DNA of 64,000 nt, taken from contig JAYJMM010000123.1 of NCBI GenBank assembly GCA_037349105.1, forward strand, positions 4,960,001 through 5,024,000, read 5' to 3'. A program made the position numbers and the translations under genes. This DNA comes from Limnomonas spitsbergensis. Taxonomy: Eukaryota > Chlorophyta > Chlorophyceae > Chlamydomonadales. The number at the start of each line of letters is the position of its first letter. Position 1 is the first letter of the stretch. This document shows positions 53,255 through 63,512 of this stretch, one piece after another. The notes under the pieces were generated by a model, which was not told where the DNA came from, searched no databases, and saw only the letters and a program-made list of their open reading frames with translations.

Positions 53255-55798
53255 TCAGGCTCCCCCAACAGTAGACAACGGCCTGCTCCTATCAAGCACG
53301 CGCATATCAAACGTGAACCCAACAAGCACGATCCCATCGAGCAGAGGCTCATCTAGTACCATCCCATCAAGCACATGACTATGACTGAGAGCCCATCCAG
53401 CATATGAGCAAGCCGCACCATTCCCCTGGTAGTGGCTTGCAGCTTTAAGGAGCATGTCCGACAGGCTCTGCGCCAAATGCCTCTGGGATCCATCGGAAAC
53501 GGAAAGAGCTGAAACCAGCCGCAGCAAGTCCCCCGCACGCCAGGCCTGCCTCTTGGAAGATCCTGGGGCTTGCTTGCCGTTGGGGGGGGCCTGCCGACCA
53601 GCACTTGTCGCCGGGCCCTCGATGGGCAGGCCAGCTGCGCCCTGGACCTCCAGCAGCTGCTGCTGCTGCTGTTGCACGTGGGCGTTCCACGCCGTTGCAA
53701 AGGGGAACGGCCGTGGGCCAGCGCCTTGCTCGGGCCTGCCACTGCCCCGTCCTCCCCTCCCTGGCCTGCTGCCTCCAACCGCTCCCGCGGGTCGCTCCCC
53801 CGTGGTTCGGTTGCCCGGTGGGACGATGTGCCTGGCGGCCAGCCACTGTTCCATGCTGCGCCCGTCCAAGGCGCTGCGGAGGCTGCAGCGCCACTTCTTG
53901 GATGCCGCTGCACCACAGTGTGCCTCAAACCCTGAGGGGGTCATCAGGCTCGCACTGCTGCCAATCGCGCTGCAGGCGTCACACCGGCATGTCACCTGCA
54001 GCGGGCAGGTGGGGACGAGGATGACAAGAAAAATGTCGAGCTGTATGGGGAGATGGAAGTACGATGAGGGCAGCAAAAACAGTCTATAACCCAGCTTACA
54101 ACCCCCTGGTTACAACCTAGGATCTTGTAGAGGTAAGGGGAATAATCTATGAAGAAATCCTTTATCCTGTAATTTTGTAGTAGGTACTGAAAGTATGGCC
54201 ATGATGGGAATGATGAGGACCATGACAAGAGGAATTTACCATGGCCACGAGAAGAGGAATTTCCATGACCATGATAGGAGGGATTACTTTCGTCACGAGA
54301 AAAGGAATGACCATGACCGTCATGGGAGGACTTTACCATCGCCACCAGAAGAGGAATGACCATGGCAGTGATGAGTGGCCTGGCTGAGCCGCGTCTCCTC
54401 CCTGCCCCGCCCAACCCAGCCCTACCTTCCAGTTAATAAGGTCCAAAACGCCTTTTGTCGCCCTACACAGCACTTCAACATGGGAGGGACGGTCCAGCTC
54501 CTGTAGCCCGGGCACTTGCAAGGCAGACGCAGCCATGAGCGGCAGTCTCTCATTTGATGCCGCGATTGGCTGGAAGCCCTGGAGCTCAGTGGCCGAGCCT
54601 GAGTATAAGTCAAAAACTTGCAGTTGCTGCTCCTGCTGCTGTTGCGGCTCCGGACCCTGGAGCACAATGGCCGAGCCTGAGTAGAAGTCCAAAGCTTGCA
54701 GCTGCTGCTGCTGTTGCGGCCCTGGACCCTGGAGCTCAAAGGTTGATGAGTCTGGATAGCAGTCTATGGCTCGCTGTTGCTGCTGCTGCTGCTGATGATG
54801 ATGATCTTGACCCAGGCCGGAGTGTCCTTGCAGGAGCATCCTTGGAGGCAGCTCCGGCATGGGCTTTACGGGCCCCTTAGCGGGTCCGAAACCAGCAGTG
54901 TGGTGGGGTTCATGGCCGGCGTTAGCGGCGTTTAATCTGTCAGTATGCTGGGATGCATCAAAGCCGTCTGCGTGACTCAGCAGCCTCCAGGTCTCCAGCC
55001 AATGCCCTATGGTGCAGCCCTCGGTGGCATGGTGGATGCTGGACCTCCACTCGCGGGTGGATCCAGCGCCGCAGTGCGCCTCGAATGCTGACGCGTTGAT
55101 GGGGCCGTTTTGAATCCGCTCAAGGCAGGCTGTGCAGCAGCAGGTGACCTGCGAATGTTGGATGAGGCAAGGATAATTTTAGGGTGCTTAAGCTACATTT
55201 GAGTCTCATGATGGCCCGCGACTGTTGGGCAGGGAGGTGTAGCAAGCCTGGCTGCTTGGGCCACCGATAGTAGGCCGGTCAAATTTTGGTCCCTCATGGT
55301 CCAAGTGGTGTCTCCCCAGCAGTGTACCCAAGGTGCTCTGGTGCACACCAAACAAACGCTTGTGCAAGGGAGGGGTTGTCTCTGGTGAGAGGTACTAGGG
55401 TGTCCTCTCATTGCTCATGAACCAGTGCTGCGAGTTTGCAGAAAATTCTGAGTGTATACATTCTTCATGGTTCAGAGGGGATTGCAAGGCCTGAATCTGC
55501 ATGGCACTTCTAGTGCAACCAACTAATTAAGGAACTCATTTGACCCTCTGGAATGTCACACCTGAAACGTGGACAGGCTCAGGATCCCCGTTTTGCCTCG
55601 GCACACTATCTCGACATGCATGCAGGGCATAACGTCTGAGGGGCCTTCGACTGTCGCCGCTGAGCGATGAATGAGCAGCGATGCGTCGCTGCCAGGTTGT
55701 TGTTGGGGCAACAACCCTGACGAACCTAGACAGCCATCCGTCGATTGATGACCCGCTGCGACTGGTTGATGGGTCTCGTGGCAATAATCACTGTCCAT
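53255..55798 (-). CDS. Protein with two SAND-like Cys-rich domains
   Basis: Three exons, 55798-55562, 55148-54426 and 53995-53255, all phase 0, encode 566 residues. The same module occurs twice: HVEIVCRGKTGILSLSTFQ + VTCCCTAC ... ASAFEAHCGAGSTREWRSSI, and HVEVLCRATKGVLDLINWK + VTCRCDAC ... TPSGFEAHCGAAASKKWRCS. The xFExHxGxxxxxxW pattern after a CxCxxC knot is typical of SAND and related (TDBD-like) DNA- or protein-binding domains of plants and algae. Each module is split by an intron at the same place (before VTC), pointing to duplication of a two-exon unit. Between them lies Gln-rich sequence with three ~22-residue repeats (FYSGSAIVLQGPEPQQQ). A chromatin or transcription role is inferred. 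An in-frame ATG at 55798 is the chosen start; an upstream exon is possible. Confidence 0.75.
55190..55355 (+). repeat. DR1 dispersed repeat, plus orientation, in a SAND-gene intron
   Basis: GTGTAGCAAGCCTGGCTGCT, TGGGCCACCGATAGTAGGCC, TTTTGGTCCCTCATGGTCCA and GGTGCACACCAAACAAACGC, a good full-length copy. Confidence 0.75.
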
Positions 55799-57081
55799 GG
55801 CAGCTAAAACGTTATGTCCAGGAAGGCTGGAACCCTATCAATTGGCATCATCTAGGTTGGGCCTCGTGGCGTAAATCATATTGGATGACGCAAACTGCAT
55901 ACGTTATATGACCGTGTTTGGATGAACATATTCAGCATTGATTGAGACCTTACAGGCCTTCAGACAGTGGAGGGGGCATGTTGATCAGCGATTCAGCACC
56001 CATTGTTCACACTTGGCAACCACTCACAATTGTCACACACACCAGCCTGGCGAGTACCGGTATGTCCGGAGAACAAATAAAACCAGGTGCGGCAGTCACT
56101 GACCATTTCAAGTTTTGCTCTGAGCGATGCAAACAGTGAATTGATGCACCGGAACAACGGCTAACCAATGTAGTTCCGTTTCACCCCCTGGGTTCACACT
56201 CTTCCAAGTAGATTTCAAGTGCCGTTGACAAGTTGAAGACGCATGAATCCCTCCCCTACCCGTAAACGATGCATTAATGAACATCATGCCGACTGGACTG
56301 AGCTTGTGGAACAAGCTTAGCGGCGTCACAAGTAAATTGTCGGTGAGTGCTGTTATTTCTGTTCACCCTTACATTTGCCTGAACGCCGAAGACGAGACAA
56401 ATTGAGATGCACAATTTCGCGTCATCTTAGGAAAAGGCTGAGGCGTGGAGGTCGAAGCCACAAGGCAAGTGCTTGCAACAAATTCTTGTCATGGCACCGG
56501 ACGTCCGCAGTTCGCGCATGACAGCTTGTCAGCGGTTGCGCAGGTTCAGCGGAGCAGAAGTTTAGCGATCAAAACGAACCTGGGCTACAGTTCCTTCTGA
56601 GGAATGTTCGTAGCAACCACGTGAGGCAGCTGTTTTTCAAAAACGCTCCAGGAGCTTACACAGAGACGACAGACGTGCAAATTCTGGTGAGGCCCTAACA
56701 CTGAATTATTCATTGCCAATTTGAGATCATGACATGCATCATCCGACCATGTTTCGAAGCGCATGCATGGGGGTGACAGCTGCAGGGTGACCACATTTAA
56801 GCATGAATGCATGTCGTTGTTTATTTTGGTGAGCAGCAGACCAACTTCAGGGGGCCGCCGGGCGGCCACCCCAGGGCCAATTGAGATCAAACCTTATCCG
56901 GCCTACAGCGGATGGCCCAAGCCCCAAGGAGCGGGGCCAGCTGCACCTGGACCCTTCGGCCGTATGCCGAGATGTTGCTGAAAAGCTTAATCACCCCTAC
57001 GTAAACAGTGATTCACTAAAAGCATAGGCTCCCCAATGGATCACTAGCTGGCCAGCTAACCCTTGCCGGTGCCCTGCTCAG
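55799..57081. other. Divergent intergenic region
   Basis: Lies between the SAND gene (-) and the first visible 5-phosphatase exon (+). It contains a minus-oriented DR1 at 56815-56985. No coding block is recognised; N-terminal exons of the 5-phosphatase may lie here. Confidence 0.45.
56815..56985 (-). repeat. DR1 dispersed repeat, minus orientation
   Basis: GTTTATTTTGGTGAGCAGCA, CCACCCCAGGGCCAATTGAG, CAAACCTTATCCGGCCTACA and GGATGGCCCAAGCCCCAAGG match the reversed family. Confidence 0.75.
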
Positions 57082-60000
57082 TGCGGCAGCTATAACGTGA
57101 ACGGTAAGAAGCCCCCGGAGCGGCTGTCCCTAAAGGACTGGATCGGAGATGCTGCTGACGGCGCCAGCAGACCTGCGGTGGTGGCGATCGGCTTTCAGGA
57201 GGTTGTCCCGCTCTCGGCTGGAAACCTTCTAGGAGGTGCGCGGTGCGCGGGGAAGGAAATGTCAGGGTGTCTGGGAAAGGCCGCCATGCATGGGAGGGAT
57301 TGAGGGGCTGCCATGCATGGGAGGGATTGAGGGGCTGCCATGCACGGGAGGGATTGGGGGGCGGCCATGCATGGGAGGGACTGGGAGGCTGCCATGCATG
57401 GAAGGGATTGGGGGGCGGCCATGCATGACCTTCTTTTTCCTTACTAAAGAGGCTGTATTGCTTTCTTTGTTGGCATATAACAGAAACAGTCGGTCTTTCT
57501 TGAAAGTAAAACGGAAAGAGGTCAACGATTTTCAAACAAGCATCTCTCCCAAGCAGGAGAGAGTGGAAGAGGAAAGTGTCCGTGGCATGGCTACAAGCAG
57601 TGTCCGCCTGGACAATTTATCAAGGCAGTGCAAAAGAAGTAAACAAAGGAATATGTCAGTGCTCCGTCTGCCCCCTCTCCCCCCTCCCCACCTTCTGCGT
57701 GCAGTGTCCGCCTGGACAATTTATCAAGGCAGTGCAAAAGAAGTAAACAAAGGAATATGTCAGTGCTCCGTCTGCCCACTCTCCCCCCTCCCCACCTTCT
57801 GCGTGCAGTGTCCGCCTGGACAATCATCAAGGCAGTGCAAAAGAAGTAAACAAAGGAATATGTCAGTGCTCCGTCTGCCCCCTCTCCCCCCTCCCCACCT
57901 TCTACGTGCTGTGTCCGCCTGGACAATCATCAAGGCAGTGCAAAAGAAGTGAACAAAGGAATATGTCAGTGCTCCGTCTGCACCCTCTCCCCCCTCCCCA
58001 CCTTCTGCGCGCAGTGTCCGCCTGGACAATCATCAAGGCAGTGCAAAAGAAGTAAACAAAGGAATATGTCAGTGCTCCGTCTGCCCACTCTCCCCCCTCC
58101 CCACCATCTGCGTGCAGTGTCCGCCTGGACAAACGTCAAGGCAGTGCAAAAGAAATGAACAACGGCATATGTCAGTGCTCCGTCTGCCCCCTCTTCCCCC
58201 TCCCCACCTTCTGCGTGCAGTGTCCGCCCAGACAAACGTCAAGGCTTGGGATCGAGCCATTGCAGTAGAGCTCAACGGAGAAGCATGGTGCGTCATTGGA
58301 CATCCTGCGTGCCATGGGCATGCAATGTGCCGTAGGCATGCTGTGGGCACTGTGCGTGCTAGGGAGATCCTGTGCGCTGGGGAGATCCTGTGTGTTGGGG
58401 AGATCCTGTGAGTTGGGGAGATCCTGTGTGTTGGGGAGATCCTGTGTGCTGGGGAGATCCTGTGTGTTGGGGAGATCCTGTGTGTTGGGGAGATCCTGTG
58501 TGTTGGGGAGATCCTGTGTGTCGTTGGCATGCCGAGTACAGTGGGCATGCTGCAATCATGTTGTCTGCTGTGGGTATGTTGTGTGCTGCGGACATGTTGT
58601 GTGCTGCGGACATGGCGTGGAATTTCAGCCGCAACCTACCGGGCCCCACGACAAGGGATGCGCCCCTTGTGTCTATACGCCTATCAGCAACGAATCAGCA
58701 CTGTTTGTGTGAGGATGCCTCAGCTACAATTCAGCTGCATCATGGCCCGTGGCTGGGGGGCAAGCTTTGCTGCTTGGGCCACCGGCATTAGGCTGGTCAT
58801 GTTCTGGTCCCTATTGGCCCAGTGGCGGCTGCCAACGACGGTCTGGATGACCGAATCATCCTTACTAAGTCAAACATAAAAATGTAGGCAGTAAATCAAG
58901 TAGCAAAATAATATCACAAAGAAACAAGTGTTGTTCTTCAGCTGTCCTATCCTTTTGCTCTGCTTCAGGGCCAACCGCCATTACGGAGTGGTCCTTGGCC
59001 CCGCAAATGGGGACATGGCAACGCATGAGAATCCCGTTGTGGACGAGCTGGAGGATAGGTGGTCCGGCTCCCCGCGCACCAGCCAGGCGGGGGCCGCCCA
59101 TGAGGGCGTTCAGGGCCGGATCCAAGCACTGACAGGTGGGCCTCTTACAGGCTGCCAGGTGGGCCTCCCACAGGCTGACAGGTAGGCTTGCCAAAAGCAG
59201 ACAGGTGGGCCTGACATAGACTGCCAGGTGGGCTTGCCAAAGGCTACCAGGTGGGCCTGACACAGGCTACCAGGTGGGCTTGCCAAAGGCTGACAGGTGG
59301 GCCTGACATGGGCTGACAGACGGGCCTGTCACAGGCTAACAGGTGGGCCTGACACAGGCTACCAGGTGGGCTTGCCAAAGGCTAACAGGTGGGCCTGACA
59401 CAGGCTACCAGGTAAGCTTGCCAAAGGCTGACAGGTGGGCCTGACATGGGCTACCAGGTGGGCTTGCCAAAGGCTAACAGGTGGGCCTGACACAGGACAG
59501 GTAGGTGGGCTGGCCGGAGGCTAACAGGTAAGCTTATCCGCTCAACTAGACAGCGCAAAAATCCAGTAGCGCTCTGGTAGCTTCTGTTGACAGGACCATT
59601 ACATTTCCCTTGGAACGATTAAGCTCGGGTGAAAAGCTGTACACAAGTTGTGATCTGAGTTCCTGGAACCCCGTGGTATATAATAATAAACCGCAGGGTT
59701 CCAGGAAAACCGAAGATTAAGTTTGCCTTCCCCCACCCCTAGGAAAATATTTGCTAAATTAAGCCCCGCAACCCTTTTTCATTGTTTATTAAGTCCCACA
59801 GGGGGGGGGGTATTGTTTATTACTTCATTAGTTCAGACACTGCCCGATTCCGACTGATTCCGATTGATCCCAACCGGTATAAACCGATTCCGCCTAGCGA
59901 CGCTATCGCGCACCCCCGATATTATTTACTTTCAGGGGCCTAGTTTAGGGTTCACGGAGCTTATCCGGCCTCGAAAATTATGCTTAAGCAGGAAAGCAAA

Positions 60001-62919
60001 GATAATATTCGGCATATTTGGTGGGGTTTTCATGAAGTGGGTGCTCTGAAAGTTGATGACGTCAAATCTGTCGTGAGCTAGTGAGACTAGGTCAGAAATG
60101 GTCATTACGGTATGCAAATAAACAGAAATGTATGGGTTGATACACTGCGTGCCGAGCAATGATCCGAGTCTATATGCACAGAGGTGGATGGACAGCCCGT
60201 GTAGAGGGACGAGATCGGCCTGCATGCCCGGAGCTTTGCCGTCTTTGTGTTGACTTGCGTCCTATGCTGATGGTGGTGCAGACAGTCGGGATGGCGGTCA
60301 CGTATACTACCAGGTGGCCTGCAAGCAGCTGGTTGGGTTGTACATCAGCCTGTGGGTGCGCAAGAGCTCCTTGCCGCACATCAAGGGCGTCCAGGCGGCG
60401 CAGGTGTCAACGGGTTTCGGAGGCTACCTAGGAAACAAAGGTGCGGGTGCGGGGGGTAGGCAGTGTAGGGGGGGTGGAGGAGCGGGGAGGGGGATGGTGT
60501 CAATGGGTTTCGGAGGCTACCTAGGAAACAAAGGTGTAGAGGGGGGAGGCAGTGTGGTGGGGGGTGTAGGAGCGGGGGGGGATGGTGTCAATGGTTTCGG
60601 AGGCTACCTAGGAAACAAAGGTGCGGGGGGTAGGCAGTGTAGTGGAGGGTGGGGATGGGGGGTAGAGGAGTGGAGCAGGGACAGTTTGAATGGTAGAGGC
60701 CATCTGGGCGACAAGGGTGCAGGGGGTAGGCGCTGTAGTAAAGTGCGGAGTATAGGAGACAGTTTGAATGGGCTTTCTGGGCAATTAGGGTGCGGAGGGA
60801 AGCCGCTGTGGTGGTGGGCGGAGGACTGGAGGAGTGGGCCCTGGAGTAGCGGGGGGCGGAGTGAGTTTGAATGTGCTTTGGAGGCAACCTGGGCAAAGAA
60901 GGCTAGGGGGGAAGGCGCTGTGGTGTAGTGCGGAGGTGCGGGCCCTGAAGAGCAGGGGCGGGGCGGTGTGAATTGGTTTCGGAGGCTACCTGGGTGACAA
61001 GGCTTTGGGGACAGGTGCTGTAGTGAAGGACGGCTGGGAGAGAAGGAGTGGGCCCTTCAGAGTAGGGGCGGAGACGGTGTGAATAGGCTTTGGTGGCTAC
61101 ATGGACAACTAGGGTGGCAAGCTTGGTCAGAGGTAGGGGTGTGGGCGTGGGCAGTAGTTGGTTTTATAGGCTACCTGTGCTGCAAGGGTGAGAGAGCAAG
61201 AGCAGGGGATGGGGGCGTACTGAGGGCGGGGATGAGGGTTAGGTGCACTGGTTGTCTTTGCACGCTTCAGCTACAATTCAGCTACATCACGGCCTACGGC
61301 CGTGGGTGCCTGGTGCAGCAAGACCTACTGCCGGGGCCACTGACCACAGGCCGGCCAAGGTTTGGTCCCAATCGGACCAGTTATGGCCGTCCGGCGGCCC
61401 CCCACAGGTGCTTTGGGGCATACTAAAATAAACACTGGTGAAGTGGGTGCTGGTGTAGCAGGGGTGGAGTCGTGGGCGAGATTCAGGCTTAAATGGGGCA
61501 GGGATGGAGGCAGGCGCTGATGCAGCGGGAGCAGGGGCAGGGTGGGGCGGAGGGGGGAGGGGGTGGGCTGATGCGCGGGCTTACTGCTTACTTGTTTACT
61601 GCATGCATTTTGGAATGGTGAAACAAACAATCTTGACCTTAACTAACTCTTCCCTCTTCCAAGCCCTCTTTCTCGCCCTGATCTTTGACAACAAACTTAT
61701 GTGTTTGTGTCTGCGTTCTGCGGGAAATTCAGGTGCTGTTGCGGTGCGGCTGTACGTGCACGATACGCCTGTCTGCATTGTGAACTCACACCTGTCATCT
61801 GGCGATAAGGTGCGCCCCTTAGGGTTTAGGGCTAAGGGTACCGTATAACTGGTTTCACTCCACAATTCATTTGTGGTTTGGGGGGGTCGGACCAGCTGCG
61901 TGGTTTTAAATTGATCAAAAATCAGCTGTGCGGACCAGTCGGTCACGGGCGGGGTGCACGGACACAAGACTCTGTCAAAACCAGTCGAACTCGCCGCTGC
62001 GCGGCCGAAAGAAAATCGCAATTTCCCAAAAAATTGCCGCTGCGCAGCGCAGAGTGATTTCCCCCCCCTGCATGGTGATTTTAATGAACGTGCAAATTAG
62101 GGGTGCGCGAACCGTATCCGGTTCTACGGTAAGGCCACTGTATTGCCACTTCATAGAGAGCTGACCTGGCCTGGGAGTGGGCAAGAGTAGTGCTCTTCTG
62201 ACCTAGCATGCATAGCATCAGGGGTGGCTGATACTCATCGTTATGTCAGTGATTAGCTTCTCCTGAAAAGGTGATGAATTCATTTGTTTGTGCTTTTCAA
62301 GGACAAATGAATAAGTCTCAGCAATAAATCAGTCTCACGTAGGATACTATACCTGTTAAGGCCATATCCAAGCACAAATTAGTTATGCTCAAACACTGCA
62401 CTGCCAGTACGCTGCTAGGGTAGTTATTTTACACCCATGTTTCTCTTTCCAGCTACAAGGCCCACCCTGGCAGGCCTCCCTGCAATTTCTGATGGTGGGA
62501 TGAGGGTCAAACCTGGATCGGCCTGCAGGCACAAGTGCAAGCAGCATGCCTGACAAGTGAAAGCAGCATGTCTGGCTGAGCATGGGGCTTCCGAGCCAGG
62601 AGGTACCGTAGTTGAAACGAAGCTGTGCAAATTCATTAATAAGCACTGGGCTCAGGTGCAGCCAGAGTGACTCCAGCTGCCCCAATGCTTTCCAAGAGGC
62701 ATACAGATTGAGCAGCATCCTACGCCCAGAACCCTAACCCTGAACCTTAACCCTGGACCTTAACCCTAAACCCTAACCTTTCCAGCCTGCCTGCTGTCCC
62801 ACAGGAAGGGGACGAGGCCAAGAGGAATGCCGAGGTGGCCGATATACTGCAGCGCTGTGACTTTGCCGCCGCCTCGCAATACGACCAGATCATGGCGTCC
62901 ACATCAGCCACTCTGCTAG
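57082..62919 (+). CDS. Inositol-polyphosphate 5-phosphatase (partial, both ends missing)
   Basis: Six exons join in phase: 57082-57235, 58221-58287, 58969-59135, 60282-60440, 61733-61809, 62805-62919. They encode the first two thirds of an IPPc catalytic domain: SYNVNGKKPPERLSLKDW, VVAIGFQEVVPLSAGN, NVKAWDRAI, YQVACKQLVGLYISLWVRK, GFGGYLGNKGAVAVRLYVHD, CIVNSHLSSGDK and EGDEAKRNAEVADIL. The GDLNYR and later catalytic blocks are absent and should lie beyond the window. Exon 58969-59135 adds a non-conserved insert (GPANGDMATHEN). Family enzymes remove the 5-phosphate from phosphoinositides or inositol phosphates in the cytosol or at membranes. Exons make up about 740 of 5,840 bp; the introns are packed with tandem repeats grown from four of the exon edges. 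Confidence 0.9.
57260..57432. repeat. 27-bp minisatellite, six copies
   Basis: ATGCATGGGAGGGATTGAGG plus GGCTGCC, directly after the first visible 5-phosphatase exon. Confidence 0.9.
57592..58220 (+). repeat. 103-104-bp tandem repeat, six extra copies of an acceptor and exon head
   Basis: TGTCCGCC starts at 57601, 57705, 57809, 57912, 58015, 58118 and, in the real exon, 58221. Most units have a C/T-rich tract and TGCGTGCAG|TGTCCGCCTGG, equivalent to the functional acceptor TGCGTGCAG|TGTCCGCCCAG. Copies are close to identical. Confidence 0.95.
58360..58525. repeat. 18-bp minisatellite, about nine copies
   Basis: GATCCTGTGTGTTGGGGA units in the intron after exon 58287. Confidence 0.92.
58720..58862 (+). 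repeat. DR1 dispersed repeat, plus orientation
   Basis: CTCAGCTACAATTCAGCTGC head, CTTTGCTGCTTGGGCCACCG, GGTCCCTATTGGCCCAGTGG; nearly full length. Confidence 0.8.
59136..59535 (+). repeat. ~24/48-bp repeat, about 16 donor-like units
   Basis: Starting at the real donor CTGACAG|GTGGGCC, units such as GGCTGACAG|GTGGGCCTGAC and GGCTACCAG|GTGGGCTTGCC repeat, each with a CAG|GTGGGC or CAG|GTAAGC donor-like junction. Confidence 0.88.
60441..61195 (+). repeat. ~90-110-bp repeats, eight extra copies of an exon tail plus donor
   Basis: After the real exon end GGTTTCGGAGGCTACCTAGG / AAACAAAG|GTGCGG, near-identical copies follow at about 60500 and 60590. Progressively decayed ones lie near 60685, 60770, 60870, 60970, 61080 and 61160 (for example GGAGGCTACCTGGGTGACAA). 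Confidence 0.9.
61262..61440 (+). repeat. DR1 dispersed repeat, plus orientation, best full-length copy
   Basis: Head TTCAGCTACAATTCAGCTAC, then GTGCAGCAAGACCTACTGCC, GGTTTGGTCCCAATCGGACC, and tail GCATACTAAAATAAACACTG. About 180 bp, no clear terminal inverted repeat. Confidence 0.8.
61839..62133. mobile_element. Short TIR element related to the 5664-6347 element
   Basis: Left TACCGTATAACTGG and inverted right TTACCGTAGAACCGG ends; interior with GCGCAGC and GGTGCGCGAACC blocks as in the larger element. Confidence 0.5.
62730..62790. repeat. Degenerate telomere-like CCCTAA repeats before an acceptor
   Basis: AACCCTAACCCTGAACCTTA and ACCCTAAACCCTAACC lie 15-70 nt upstream of the 62805 exon acceptor. 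Confidence 0.7.
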
Positions 62920-63039
62920 GTGGGTGGCAATGGGGGGGGGCACTGCTTGTTAAACAATTAACATGATGCTAATTCAATGGATGGGCATTGGAAGATTTGA
63001 ATGTCCGACTGGGGGTGGCTGTCATTTTGACACGGTCTC

Positions 63040-63096
63040 TCAATACGTCCAGACATTGGTTTCCTCGTCAGCCACACTGCTAGGTGGTTAGCAGCG
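63040..63096 (+). repeat. Decayed duplicate of exon 62919 tail plus donor
   Basis: CAGACATTGGTTTCCTCGTC / AGCCACACTGCTAG|GTGGTTAG repeats CAGATCATGGCGTCCACATC / AGCCACTCTGCTAG|GTGGGTGG at 62886-62928. Confidence 0.78.
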
Positions 63097-63174
63097 TGTC
63101 GGGATCGGCTACAATTTCATTACACTTCAGATGTATCTTGTTCTGAGGCCCGGGGCCTGGAGCTGTAGGTCGTT

Positions 63175-63350
63175 CAAGATTTCCTCCCCATGGGCCTAGT
63201 GGCTGGTCCCAAGCCAAGGGTCATAGTTCCATAGGGCTGGACCCTGGTTTGGTCCCCATGGGCCCAGTGGTGGCTGGTCTCAAGCCTGGGGACTTCGTTC
63301 CACAGGGCTGGACCCTGGTTTGGTTCCCATGGGCCCAGTGGTGGCTGCAT
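63175..63350. repeat. ~68-bp tandem repeat derived from the DR1 core
   Basis: Three units of GGTCCCCATGGGCCCAGTGG / TGGCTGGT plus CACAGGGCTGGACCCTGGTT. The first part is the DR1 centre. Confidence 0.8.
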
Positions 63351-63444
63351 AGTTCCCTGCGAAAGATGTCTGGGAGAACAATGAAATACACAGTTGGTTG
63401 GGGCCTTGAAAAGGTGTCTTCTACGGCAGAGAACCGGCAGATTC

Positions 63445-63512
63445 AACGCACCACATACCGAAGATTTGCTTCGCCTTCCCTCATAATTAATGTTGTTTGG
63501 GGTTGAGGGATC
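63445..63512 (-). repeat. Conserved CCAAACAAC...GAGGGAAGG motif, copy 3
   Basis: Reverse complement of this segment reads CCCTCAACCCCAAACAACAT then TAATTATGAGGGAAGGCGAA, near-identical to copy 2. 63513-63955 shows no gene or further repeat that I can name. Confidence 0.6.
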
